This document shows positions 23,693-33,562 of a stretch of 64,000 nt of DNA, piece after piece. Origin of the DNA: Papio anubis. Lineage: Eukaryota; Chordata; Mammalia; Primates; Cercopithecidae. How positions within the stretch are numbered: position 1 is the first letter of the stretch; every line of letters starts with the position of its first letter. The DNA is taken from positions 64,097,159 through 64,161,158 of the forward strand of contig NC_044986.1 in assembly GCF_008728515.1 (NCBI RefSeq), in the 5' to 3' direction. The notes below the pieces were generated by a model that saw only the letters and a program-made list of their open reading frames with translations, did no database searches and had not been told where the DNA came from. The translations under genes were made by a program, and so were the position numbers.

Positions 23693-23859
23693 TAGGTTTA
23701 TATACTGCTGGTGGAAGGCAGTTTGCATGACTAAACTGTCCATTTGCTATAGTTTGGAAGTTTCACACAGCTCCCCAAATGGTGTCTGATAAAGTACAGA
23801 ATCCTAAGTTCCGTAGGAAAGTACAACACTTGTCTTTTAACCCAGTCAAAAAGACAAAA

Positions 23860-24430
23860 TAGGCAGAAGGACGCCTTGAGGTCAGGAGTTTGAGGCCAAC
23901 CTGGGCAACAGAGCAAGACCCCCATCTCTATTAAAAAATTTAAAAATTAGCCAGGTGGCCGGGCACGGTGGCTCACGCCTGGAATCCCAGCACTTTGGGA
24001 GGCCGAGGTGGGCGGATCATGAGGTCAGGAGATGGAGACCATCCTGGCTAACATGGTGAAACCCCATCTCTACTTGAAAAAAAAAAAAATTAGCCAGGCA
24101 TGGTGGCGGGCGCCTGTAGTCCCAGCTACTCGGGAGGTTGAGGCAGGAGAATGGCTTAAACCCGGAAGGTGGAGCTTGCAATGAGCCAAGATGGTGCCAC
24201 TGCACTCCAGCCTGGGCGACAGAGCGAGACTCTGACTCAAAAATAAATAAATAAATAAATAAATAAAATAAAAATTAGCCAGGTATGGTGGTGCATGCCT
24301 GTAGACCAGCTACTCAGAGGCTGAAGTGAGGATTGCTTGAACCCAGGAGTTAGAGGCTGCAGCAAGCTGTGATTGTGCCAATATACTCCAGCCTGGGCAA
24401 CAGAGTAAGATCCTGTTTCTGAAAAACAAC
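23860..24430 (+). mobile_element. AluY inserted into an older plus-strand Alu
   Basis: The older Alu occupies 23865-23957 and 24271-24430. The younger copy (23958-24260, with an AAAT-repeat tail) sits in its linker and is flanked by 'aaaaattagccaggt' on both sides (about 23941 and 24271), a clean target duplication. 24431-24700 is single-copy-like. Confidence 0.88.
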
Positions 24431-24699
24431 ATATATTAAACCATGAAAGAATAGCATCTGTTAAATTTGTAGGTATACCTAGGAAATCTAAAATGAAGAG
24501 ATGTAGGATGATAAAGTCAGTCAACTGCTCAAGCCTCAAAGAGTGGGAGGGTCACCAGAGCTCAAGGGCTAGCGCTCAACTTGCAGTTACAAAAAAACTG
24601 CAAGCTTTTTCCTTTAAATTACTAAAAAAAGTTCTCATTTTAATATGTGAAATTTTAGCAAGAAATAGTTATTAATGTGTCCTCAACCCTCCCATCTTA

Positions 24700-24890
24700 G
24701 ATTTTGACCTAGACCTGGCACTGTGTCTCACGCCTGTAATCCCAGCACTTTGGGAGGCCAACACGGGTGAATTACCTGAGATTGGGAGTTCAAGACCAGC
24801 CTGGCCAATATAGAGAAACCCTGTCTCTACTACAAATACAAAAAGTAGCTGGGCATGGTAACACACGCCGGTATTCCCATCTATGTCCAG
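24700..24890 (+). mobile_element. Truncated Alu copy duplicated at 25958-26145
   Basis: Shares with the Alu at 25963-26290 the 5' flank 'gattttgaccta' and rare internal variants ('tgtctcacgcc', 'gggtgaattacctgag', 'cacgccggtattccc'). It stops after about 190 bp at 'cccatctatgtcc'. It is best read as a partial duplicate of that locus, not an independent insertion. Confidence 0.75.
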
Positions 24891-24977
24891 GCCCCCCAAT
24901 CAGGGATGTTAAAATGTTAACATTTTGATATGTAACTTGCCATAGTTTTTCTAAGCCTCTACAGCCTTTTTCCTTCT

Positions 24978-26300
24978 TTTTTTTTTTTTTTTTTTTTTTT
25001 TGAGACAGAGTCTTGGTCTGTCACCCAGACTGGAGTGCAGTGGCACGATCACAGCTCACTACAACCTCCGTCTCCCGGGTTCAAGCGATTTGCTTGCTTC
25101 AGCCTCCCTAGTAGGTGGGACTATAGGCAAGCGCCACCATGCCTGGCTAATTTTTGTGTTTTTAGTAGAGACGGGGTTTCACTATGTTGGCCAGGCTGGT
25201 CTCAAACTCCTGACCTCATGATCTGCCCACCTCGGACTCTCAAAGTGCTGAGATTACAGGTGTGACCCACCACGCCCAGCTTTATAGCCATATTTATATG
25301 TAGATATTTTTTCTTTTTCTTTCTTTCTTTTTTCTTTTCAAGACAGGGTTTCACTCCTGTCACCAAGGCTGGAGTGCAATGTTGTGACTTCAGCTCACTG
25401 CAACCTCTGCCTTCTGGGCTCAGGCAGTTCTCCTGCCTTAGCTTCTCAAATAGCTAGGACTGCGGGTGCATAACACCACACCTGGCTAATTTTTTTTTTT
25501 TTTTTTTTTGAGATGGAGTCTCCCTCTGTCGCCCAGGCTGGACTGCAATAGCACGATCTTGGCTCACTGCAACCTCCACCTCCTGGGTTCAAGCTATTCT
25601 CCTGCCTCAGCCTCCTGAGTAGCTGGGATTATAGGCACGCACCACCATGCTTAGCTAATTTTTGTATTTTTAGTAGAGATGGGGTTTCACCATGTTGGTC
25701 AGGCTAGTCTCGAACTGCTGACCTCATGATCCGCCTGCCTCTGCCTCCCAAAGTGCTGGGATTAAAGGCGTGAGCCACCGTGCCCAGCCCACCCCTGGCT
25801 AATTTTTGTACTTTTTATAGAGATGGGGTTTCCTCATGTTGCCCAGGCTGGTCTCAAACTCCTGGGCTCAAGTAGTCTCCCTGCCTCGGCCTCACAAAGT
25901 GCTAGCATTACAGGTGTCAGACACTGTGCCTGGCCTCGTATGTAGATTTGTATATAGATTTTGACCTAAGCCTGGCACCGTGTCTCACGCCTGTAATCCC
26001 AGCACTTTGGGAGGCCAACATGGGTGAATTACCTGAGGTCGGGAGTTTAAGACCAGCCTGGCCAATATGGTGAAACCCCATCTCTACTAAAAATACAAAA
26101 AGTAGGCGGGCATGGTAATGCACGCCGGTATTCCCAGCTACTACCCAGGAGGCTGAGGTAGAGGAATTGCTTGAACTTGGGAGGCAGAGGTTGCAGTGAG
26201 CTGAGATCGTGCCACTGCACTCCAGCCTGGGTGACAGCAGGAGACTTGGTCTCAAAAAAAAAAAAAAAAGAAAAGAAAAAAAAAAAAAGATTTTGACCTA
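24978..26300. mobile_element. Alus 24978-25283 (-), nested pair 25325-25935 (-), 25963-26290 (+)
   Basis: The older minus Alu at 25325-25490 resumes at 25791-25935. A minus Alu at 25493-25790 sits inside it with 'ctggctaattt' repeated at both junctions. The 25963-26290 copy is flanked by 'agattttgaccta' on both sides (about 25953 and 26288). Confidence 0.85.
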
Positions 26301-26348
26301 AAAGGAAGAGGCTGAGGCACAAAATATAATTTAAAGAGTTTAACTGGG

Positions 26349-26660
26349 GGCCGGGCACGGTGGCTCAAGCCTGTAATCCCAGCACTTTGGAAGGCTGAAA
26401 CAGGTGGATCACGAGGTCAGGAGATTGAGACCATCCTGGCTAACAGGGTGAAACCGTGAAACCCCGTCTCTACTAAAAAATACAAAAAACTAGCCGGGCT
26501 CGGTGGCGGGCGCCTGTAGTCCCAGCTACTTGGGAGGCTGAGGCAGGAGAACGGCGTGACCCCGGGAGGCGGAGCTTGCAGTGAGCTGAGATCAGCCACT
26601 GCACTCCAGCCTGGGCCACAGAGCGAGACTCCGTCTCAAAAAAAAAAAAAAAAAAAAAAG
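26349..26660 (+). mobile_element. Young AluY, monkey-type
   Basis: Carries 'ggctcaagcc' and 'ctagccgggctcggtggc', with a long pure A-tail. Flanks repeat 'aaagagtttaactg'/'aaagaatttaactg'. 26661-27015 downstream is gene-free, possibly an old LTR-type repeat. Confidence 0.85.
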
Positions 26661-27015
26661 AATTTAACTGAGCCAAAGTGAAGATAGCTGCCTAAAGATT
26701 CAGACCCAAGTAATCTTGGATATGAGCTTCACTCAGCTCCTTATCCATTACAGGAAGGTTTTTTCAATGAAAAAGTGGGCAGGGAGTGAACTGATAACAA
26801 AGTTATCTGTCAGGAATTCTCATTGGTTTACAGAAATAACAATCATTAGTGATTGGCTATACATTGTTAAGTTATAGGGCGCAGTTTATAGCTTCTGGTG
26901 TGGCATTATTGGATGAATTTTTTTTTTCTTTTCACTCTTATGATATGCTGAAGTATTGGGTGAATTTGTAGCTACCTGTGGCAAGCAGTTTCAAGAGACA
27001 AATACACAAATCAAA

Positions 27016-28240
27016 GTGGGGAGTAAGCTCTGTCACCCAGGCTGGAGTACAGTGGCGCAATCTCGGTTCACTGCATTCTGGATCTTCCCAGGGTCAGGTG
27101 ATCCTCCGACTGCAGACTTCCAAGTAGCTGGGACTACAGGCATGGGCCACAACGCCCAGCTAATTTTTGTATTTTTTGTAGAGACGGGTTTTCACCACAT
27201 TGGCCAGGATGGTCTTGAACTTTTGACCTCAAGCAATCTCCCACTTCAGCCTCCCAAAGTGTTGGGATTACAGGTATGAGCCACTGTGCCTGGTCTGCTG
27301 TCTCATTTTTATGTCTCTTTGGGCCTAATAATTTAAAACGACTCATATTCATCAGATAAAAATACTTTTCTCGTAGTCATATAGAGGTTTCAAAAATAAT
27401 AATAATTATTATGTTCACCATGTTAGCCAGGATGGTCTCAATCTCCTGACCTCGTGATCCTCCCGCCTCGTCCTTCCAAAGTCCTAGTGAAAAGAAATAA
27501 TTGGCTGGGCATGGTGGCTCACACCTGTAATGCCAGCACTTTGGGAGGCCAAGGTGGGTGGATCACGAGGTCAGGAGTTTGCGACCAGCCTGGCCAACAT
27601 GGCAAAACCCTGTCTCTACTAAAAATATGAAAATTATCCGGGCATGGTGGCATGCACCTGTAGTCCTAGCTATTGGGGAGGCTGAGGTGGGAGAATCAGT
27701 TGAACCCAGGAGGTGGAGGTTGCAGTGAGCCAAGATTGCACCAGCGCACTCCAGCCTGGGCAACAGAGAGAGACTCCATCTCAAAAAAAAAATTAAATTA
27801 ATAAAATAAAATAATAATAAAGGGATATTTATTAAATAAGAAAGGATAATAATGCACACATTACTGTGCAACTTGCTTTTGTCACTAACAGTGTATCACA
27901 CACACTCCTCAACAACAACAGTTACAAACCCTTTTTTTTTTAATTCTTTTTTTGAGCAAGAGTCTTGCTCTGTTGCCCAGGCTGGAGTGCAGTGGTGCCA
28001 TCTCGGCTCACTGCAACCTCCGCCTCCCGGGTTGACGTCATTCTCCTGCCTCAGCCTCCCAAGTAGCTGGGACTATAAGCACCCGCCACCACGCCTGGCT
28101 AATTTTTTGTATTTTTAGTACAGACAGGGTTTCACCATGTTAGCCAGGATGGTCTCAATCTCCTGACCTCGTGATCCTCCTGCCTTGTCCTTCCAAAGTA
28201 CTGGGATTGCAGGTGTGAGCCACCGCCCCCGGCCCACAAA
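27016..28240. mobile_element. Alus 27016-27295 (-), fragment 27411-27487 (-), 27500-27790 (+), 27938-28240 (-)
   Basis: The first copy lacks a T-run. The 77-bp fragment at 27411-27487 matches a part of the Alu at 27938-28240, including its private variants ('gatcctcc', 'gtccttccaaagt'). The 27500 copy has an AATAA-rich tail. Confidence 0.8.
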
Positions 28241-28796
28241 ACCTTTTAATGGTGGCATAATATGCCATAGTATGTGTGCACCATAATTTGATCAACAGGT
28301 TTTTTATTGAAGACATTTGGATTATTTTCTTGACTTTTCCCCAGCAATATCAATGCCACAATAAAGATGTTTTTTGGTTTGTTTGTTTGTTTTTTTGAGA
28401 CAGAGTCTTACTCTGTCACTCAGGCAGGAGTGCAATGGCATGATCTTGGCTAACCTCCACCTCCTGGATTCAAGTGATTCTCCCACCTCAGCCTCCCCAA
28501 TAGCTGGGACTATAGGTGCATGCTACCACACCCGGCTAATTTTTGTATTTTTAGTAGAGACAGCGTTTCGCCATGTTGGGCAGGCTGGTCTCAAACTCTG
28601 ACTTCAAGTGATCCCCCTGCTTCTGCCTCCCAAAATGCTGGGAATATATGTATAATGTAAATAAACGTTTCCAGATTACTTTCCAACATTATGATAGCAA
28701 TGTATCAGTTTCTCCATATTCTGCTTAGCAACAGACAGTGACAATAAAAATTTTTTTTTGCCTATTTGAGGGGTGAAAAGTAATACCTTGTTTTTT
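28241..28796. mobile_element. Old L1-like fragment with an inserted Alu
   Basis: 28241-28364 and 28655-28796 read as an old interspersed repeat ('ttgaagacatttggattat', 'agcaatatcaatgcc'). A minus Alu at about 28365-28650 splits it. Confidence 0.55.
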
Positions 28797-30192
28797 TTTG
28801 TGTGTGTGTGAGATGGAATCTCACTCTGTCTCAAGATCTTGCGATCTTGGTTCACTGCAGCCTCTGCCTCCTGTGTTCCAGCGATTCCCTTGCCTCAGCC
28901 TCCTGAGTATCTGGGGTCACAGGCGTGTGCCACTACACCTGGCTAATTTTTAGTAGAGACGGGGTTTCACCATATTGGCCAGGCTGGTCTTAAACTCTTG
29001 ACCTCAGGTGATCTGCCCACCTCAGCCTCCCAAAGTGCTGGGATTACAGGTGTGAGCCACTGTTCCTGGTCATGTTTTAATGTTATTTTATTTTCTTTTT
29101 GAGACAGAGTCTCACTCTGTCACCTAGGCTGGAGTGCAGTGGCATAATCTCAGCTCACTGCAACCTCCGCCTCCCAAGTCCAAGCGATTCTCGTGCCTCA
29201 GCCTCCAGAGTAGCTGAGATTACAGACGCATACCACCACGCCTGGCTAATTTTTGTATATTTTTAGTAGAGATGAGGGTTCACCATGTTGGCCAGGCTGG
29301 TTTTGAACTCCTGACCTCAAGTGATCCACCCACATCGGCCTCCCAAAGTACTAGGATTACAGGCATCAGCTACCGCACCCGGATGTTATTTTATTTTTTT
29401 GAGGTAGGGTCTTGCTGTGTTGCCCAGGTTGGAGTGCAGTGGCTCGATCATGGATCACTGCAGCCTCGACCTTCAGGCTCAAGAAGTCCTCCTGCCTCAG
29501 CCTCCCAATTAGTTCGGATTACAGGTGCAAACCAGGATGCTGGACTAATTTTTATATTTTTTTGTAGAGATGAGGTCTCACTGTGTGGCCCAGGATGATC
29601 TCAAATTCTTGAGCTCAAGCCATCCTTCTACTTCAGCTTCCTAAAGTGCTGGGATTATAGGTATGAGCCATCACACTTGGCGAGTACATTTTTTCACTGC
29701 ATCTCCTTGACTACTAATAGGTTTGAGCATATTTTACATTTTTATGTTGTCAAATATTTTTGTCATTTAAAAAATGGCTCCTGCCTTGCTAAGAAGTCCT
29801 TTCTTGATCCAAAGTTATAAATATTCTAAAATGTCATAATATTTTTATTTTTGTATTTTTTCATTTAGTTCTTCAATCCATCTGGAATTTTTTTTATTTT
29901 TTATATTTTTGAGATGAAGTTTTGCTCTTGTCGCCCTGGCTGGAGTGCAATGGCGCGATCTCGGCTCTCCGCAACCTCTGCCTCCTAGGTTCAAGCAATT
30001 CTCCTGCCTCAGCCTCCCAAGTAGTTGGGATTACAGGCATGTGCCACCACGCCTAATTTTTTTTTTTAGTAGAGTCAGGGTTTCTCCATGTTGGCCAGGC
30101 TGGTCTTGAACTCCCGACCTCAGGTGATCTGCCTGCCTCAGCCTCCCAAAGTGCTGGGATTACAGGCGTGAGCCACCACGCCTGGCTGGAAT
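28797..30192 (-). mobile_element. Four minus-strand Alus
   Basis: 28797-29080 (GT-repeat in tail), 29085-29395, 29385-29690 (both preceded by 'tgttattttatt', a shared target string) and 29895-30192. 29690-29890 is AT-rich old repeat sequence. Confidence 0.85.
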
Positions 30193-30390
30193 TTATTTTT
30201 GTATATTGTGTGAGGTAGGGATTTCCATTTGTATTTTTAAGTTTTGACAGTAACATTTTATTAGTACGAAAGAGTTAATACTAACTCCCTTACTAATTGT
30301 AGTCACACGAGACTGATATCAAAGCTATTAGGGCAATTTATTAACTTAAGAGAATAGAACTGCTAAGTCAACCAGAATATGTTAGTTCTT

Positions 30391-30690
30391 TTTTTTTTTT
30401 GAGGCCGAGTTTCACTCTTGTTGCCCAGGCTGGAGTGCAATGGTATGATCTCAGCTCACTGCAACCTCCACCTCCTGGGTTCAAGCGATTCTCCTGTCTC
30501 AGCCTCCCGAGTAGCTGGGATTACAGGCGCATGCCACCACTGCGAGCTAATTTTTGTATTTTTAGTGGAGATGAGGTTATATCATATTGGTCAGGCTGGT
30601 CTCGAACTCCTGACATCAGGTGATCTGCCCTCCTTGGCCTCCCAAAGTGCTGGGATTTACAGGCATGAGCCACAGCACCCGGCCTTAATG
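30391..30690 (-). mobile_element. Minus-strand Alu with target duplication
   Basis: Complete copy. 'atgttagttctt' is repeated at both edges (about 30379 and 30689). Confidence 0.9.
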
Positions 30691-30699
30691 TTAGTTCTT

Positions 30700-31225
30700 C
30701 ACCAGTGGTAGACCAGAAGTCTAATCGGGATTTTTTGTTTTTGTTTTAATACAATTTTTGTCTCTCATTTATCCTACCTGAAAAGCATACTGCATCTCTG
30801 ATCTCTCAGCATACTAATAATAATACTGATCACATAACGTTCCTTGTAGTTCATAAACTTCACATGTGTCAATAATGCACTATACATATAAATGAATGAA
30901 TGAATAACAGGATGCTCATAAGTTTACAAACATCTTTTTCTCAAAAAAGCTGGGAATTTTGTTTCTATTTTATTGGGCTACTGACTCTCAACATTTCATA
31001 TATTGCATTCCACCAATGTAGCTGAGAGTCAATTTATGAAATATTTTGTAGTATAAGACAGAAAGTGGGGAGGACCAAGTATGTCAACCACTACGAGTGC
31101 GGTGCCTAGTCAGGAATTGGGAGGAGTGTAGGAAGAAAGGAAGGATAACAGGATTTGGTCATTGATTGGTCAGATGGATTTCAGCGGGATCAGTATGAAC
31201 AGACGCTTCAAATATTTTTATTTTT
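30700..31225. other. Gene-free intergenic stretch
   Basis: AT-rich, with an AATG short repeat near 30888-30905. No coding or RNA signal seen. Confidence 0.5.
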
Positions 31226-31229
31226 ATTT

Positions 31230-31705
31230 TTTTAATTTAAGTTCCAGTATACAGCTGCAGAATGTGTAGGTTTGTTACATAGTTATAGGTGAGCCACAGT
31301 GGTTTGCCGCACCAATCAACCCCTCATCTAAGTTTTATTTTTTTTGAGATGGAGTTTCGCTCTTGTAGCCCAGGCTGGAGTGCAATGGCGCGATCTTGGC
31401 TCACCGCAACCTCTGCCTCCCGGGTTCAAGCGATTCTCCGGCCTCAGCCTCTTGAGTGGCTGGGATTACAGGCATGTGCCACCACGCCCGGCTAATTTTG
31501 TATTTTTAGTAGATGTGGGGTTTCTCCATGTTGGTCAGGCTGGTCTCGAACTTCCGACCTCAGGTGATCTGCCTGCCTCGGCCTCCCAAAGTGCTGGGAT
31601 TACAGGCGTGAGCCACCGCATCCAGCTAGGTTTTCAGTCCCGCATGTATTAGCTATTTGTCCTAATGCTCTCCCTCCCCTTGTCCCCCACGCTCCCAAAG
31701 ATGGG
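31230..31705 (-). mobile_element. L1 3' end, minus strand, with an inserted Alu
   Basis: 31230-31335 ('gtgtaggtttgttacatag') and 31625-31705 ('ctatttgtcctaatgctctc') are the reverse complement of a primate L1 3' end. A minus-strand Alu at 31336-31630 interrupts it. Confidence 0.8.
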
Positions 31706-32870
31706 TTTAAGGCTTCTAGGACTAGAGATGATCACTTTCAGAAATGAATAGTGGTGACCAGATGAAATAAGACTTTTGGATGCAGATGGGACCTTAGTGA
31801 TATATTTCCAACATTCTATTTTTTATTTTTTTAATTTTAAGGATGAAGAAACAGCTTTAAGTTGATTGCCTAAAGTCACGCAAGTAATTGATGCAGTATG
31901 GCCAGAACCCACGCTCGGCTTGAGGGACAGTGTACCATAAACTCATAGAGGTCCTTTAAACAGATAGAAAGGCTGTGCTCCAGGGAGATGCCATAACAAA
32001 CACTGGCTCTAGATCTACCATGGGTTATATGGGTCCTTAGTTAAGGTTAGATATGGAGTCACAGTGTCCCAGAATTTCAGGGAGAGAGGAAAGTGGAAGG
32101 GCTTTCCACTAAGCCTTTTAAACTACTAGGTACCCCTGGTTTTACATCTGGTTATCTCATTTAAATCTATGACCTTTTAAAGTACTTTATTATTACAATT
32201 TAAGACATGAGAAAAATTAACTTTAGAAAAGGTTAGATAGCTCATGCTAGAAAGGAAGGACTCCAAATTTTAACCAAGAGCAGATGTGCACGGAGGCCAA
32301 ACCATTTTCTTCCCGAGCTCTCCTCATACCGACCCAACAAACCCATTCTGCACGTGAGAAAACTGAGGCCCAGAGGAGGGAATTCACACACGTTTGAAGC
32401 GAATCTGGGGCCAGAAAGTAGATCGGCTGATCTCCAAACCTCCAAGTCAAAGGTCTTCCCAGGATTTGACAATCTATACCACCCTACAAGTGATGGAGAG
32501 AGGGGAAAAAGCAACTGACTAAGGAGAGAAGCTAGGAGCAGAAAAAGGAGCTAAAGAGGAGCTGTCAGAACGGTGTGAGGAGGGTGGGAAGGGAGCCTTC
32601 TCCTTTTGCCTCTATTCCTACCCATTAACGAAACAGAACGACTATCCAGCGTATTTCAGGGAGCTAAGTCCTTAGCCAGCTTCAGCTGTGTTTCAACCCT
32701 TAGCTAAAGCTAGACAACGCTAAGGCAGGCCAGGTGTACACTTCAGGTAGAAGTGGAAATTCCCAGGGCGGACCAAAACTTGAGCTGTTCAGGCGGTAGT
32801 GATTTGAGGTCGGTTTCAAAGAGAAGTTCAAAAAGCGGCCGAGGGGCGAATTTGGTTGCACTACACGCCC
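31705..32870. other. Low-Alu upstream flank of SIRT1 with MIR-like remnants
   Basis: No Alu in more than 1.1 kb. About 31840-31920 ('gatgaagaaacagc', 'gtcacgcaagtaattg') and 32330-32440 ('gagaaaactgaggccc') look like minus-strand MIR pieces. No exon or RNA gene recognised. This is the proximal distal-promoter region of SIRT1. Confidence 0.5.
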
Positions 32871-32953
32871 GCCACAAAGGCGCAGGGCCGCGGCCGCCGG
32901 GGCCGAGCGTGCTTCCAGCCCAGGCGGAGGGGTAGATGCAACAGCCTCCGCCC

Positions 32954-32963
32954 GTCACGTGAC
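32954..32963. promoter_or_regulatory. Upstream GTCACGTGAC palindrome (E-box/CLEAR)
   Basis: A perfect 10-bp palindrome with the CACGTG core. GTCACGTGAC is the consensus reported for TFEB/MITF-family CLEAR elements and also suits USF and MYC/MAX. It lies about 138 bp before the inferred transcription start. Confidence 0.75.
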
Positions 32964-33007
32964 CCGTAGTGTTGTGGTCTGGCCCGCGTGGGTGGCGGGA
33001 GCGCCGA

Positions 33008-33033
33008 GGGGGCGGGGGCGGCGATGGGGCGGG
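33008..33033. promoter_or_regulatory. GC boxes in the SIRT1 promoter
   Basis: Two GC-box motifs: GGGGGCGGGGGCGG at 33008-33021 and GGGGCGGG at 33026-33033. Both fit SP/KLF binding and sit directly before the second palindrome. Confidence 0.65.
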
Positions 33034-33042
33034 TCACGTGAC
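33033..33042. promoter_or_regulatory. Proximal GTCACGTGAC palindrome (E-box/CLEAR)
   Basis: A second copy identical to 32954-32963, 79 bp downstream and about 59 bp before the inferred transcription start. It directly abuts a GC box. Confidence 0.75.
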
Positions 33043-33091
33043 GGGGTTTAAATCTCCCGCAGCCGGAGCCGCGGGGGCGCCAGTGCCGCGC

Positions 33092-33144
33092 GTCGAGCGG
33101 GAGCAGAGGAGGCGAGGGAGGAGGGCCAGAGAGGCAGTTGGAAG
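33092..33144 (+). other. SIRT1: SIRT1 5' UTR (inferred start)
   Basis: The human reference mRNA, as I recall, begins 53 nt before the ATG at 'gtcgagcggg'. The same string is here at 33092. The start is transferred from human knowledge, and other start sites within the CpG island are likely. Confidence 0.6.
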
Positions 33145-33562
33145 ATGGCGGACGAGGCTGCCCTCGCCCTTCAGCCCGGCGGCTCCCCCTCGGCGGCGGG
33201 GGCCGAGAGGGAGGCCGGGTCGCCCCCCGCCGGGGAGCCGCTCCGCAAGAGGCCGCGGAGAGATGGTCCTGGCCTCGAGCGGAGCCCGGGCGAGCCCGGT
33301 GGGGCAGCCCCAGAGCGTGAGGTGCCGGCGGCCGGGGGCTGCCAGGTTGCGGCGGCGGCGCTGTGGCGGGAGGCAGAGGCGGCGGCGGCGGGCGGGGAGC
33401 AAGAGGCCCAAGCGACTGCGGCGGCTGGGGAAGGAGACAATGGGCCGGGCCTGCAGGGCCCATCTCGGAAGCCACCGCTGGCCGACAGCTTCTACGACGA
33501 AGACGACGACGACGAGGGCGAGGAGGAGGAAGAGGCGGCGGCGGCGGCGATTGGGTACCGAG
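33145..33562 (+). CDS. SIRT1: SIRT1 exon 1 (coding): disordered N-terminus
   Basis: The ATG sits in a good initiation context (gaagATGGc). The exon encodes residues 1-139 plus one base: an Ala/Gly/Pro/Glu-rich disordered region, a basic nuclear-localisation cluster LRKRPRR (33-39), and an acidic run YDEDDDDEGEEEEE (117-130) followed by an Ala tract. It is four residues shorter than human exon 1, from contraction in the Ala/Arg-rich stretch around residues 61-82. The region around human phosphosite Ser27 reads G-S-P-P: residue 27 is Pro and Ser26 now precedes Pro. Ser47-Pro48 is kept. The donor is GTGCGC, a weak match to consensus. The frame stays open about 275 nt into intron 1; that extension is not coding. 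Several long antisense and other-frame ORFs here are composition artefacts. Confidence 0.96.

Noticed and set aside
1..32870. Upstream neighbour gene DNAJC12
   Set aside because: It lies upstream of SIRT1 in human, but no exon, promoter or CpG island for it is visible here; it probably lies left of the window.
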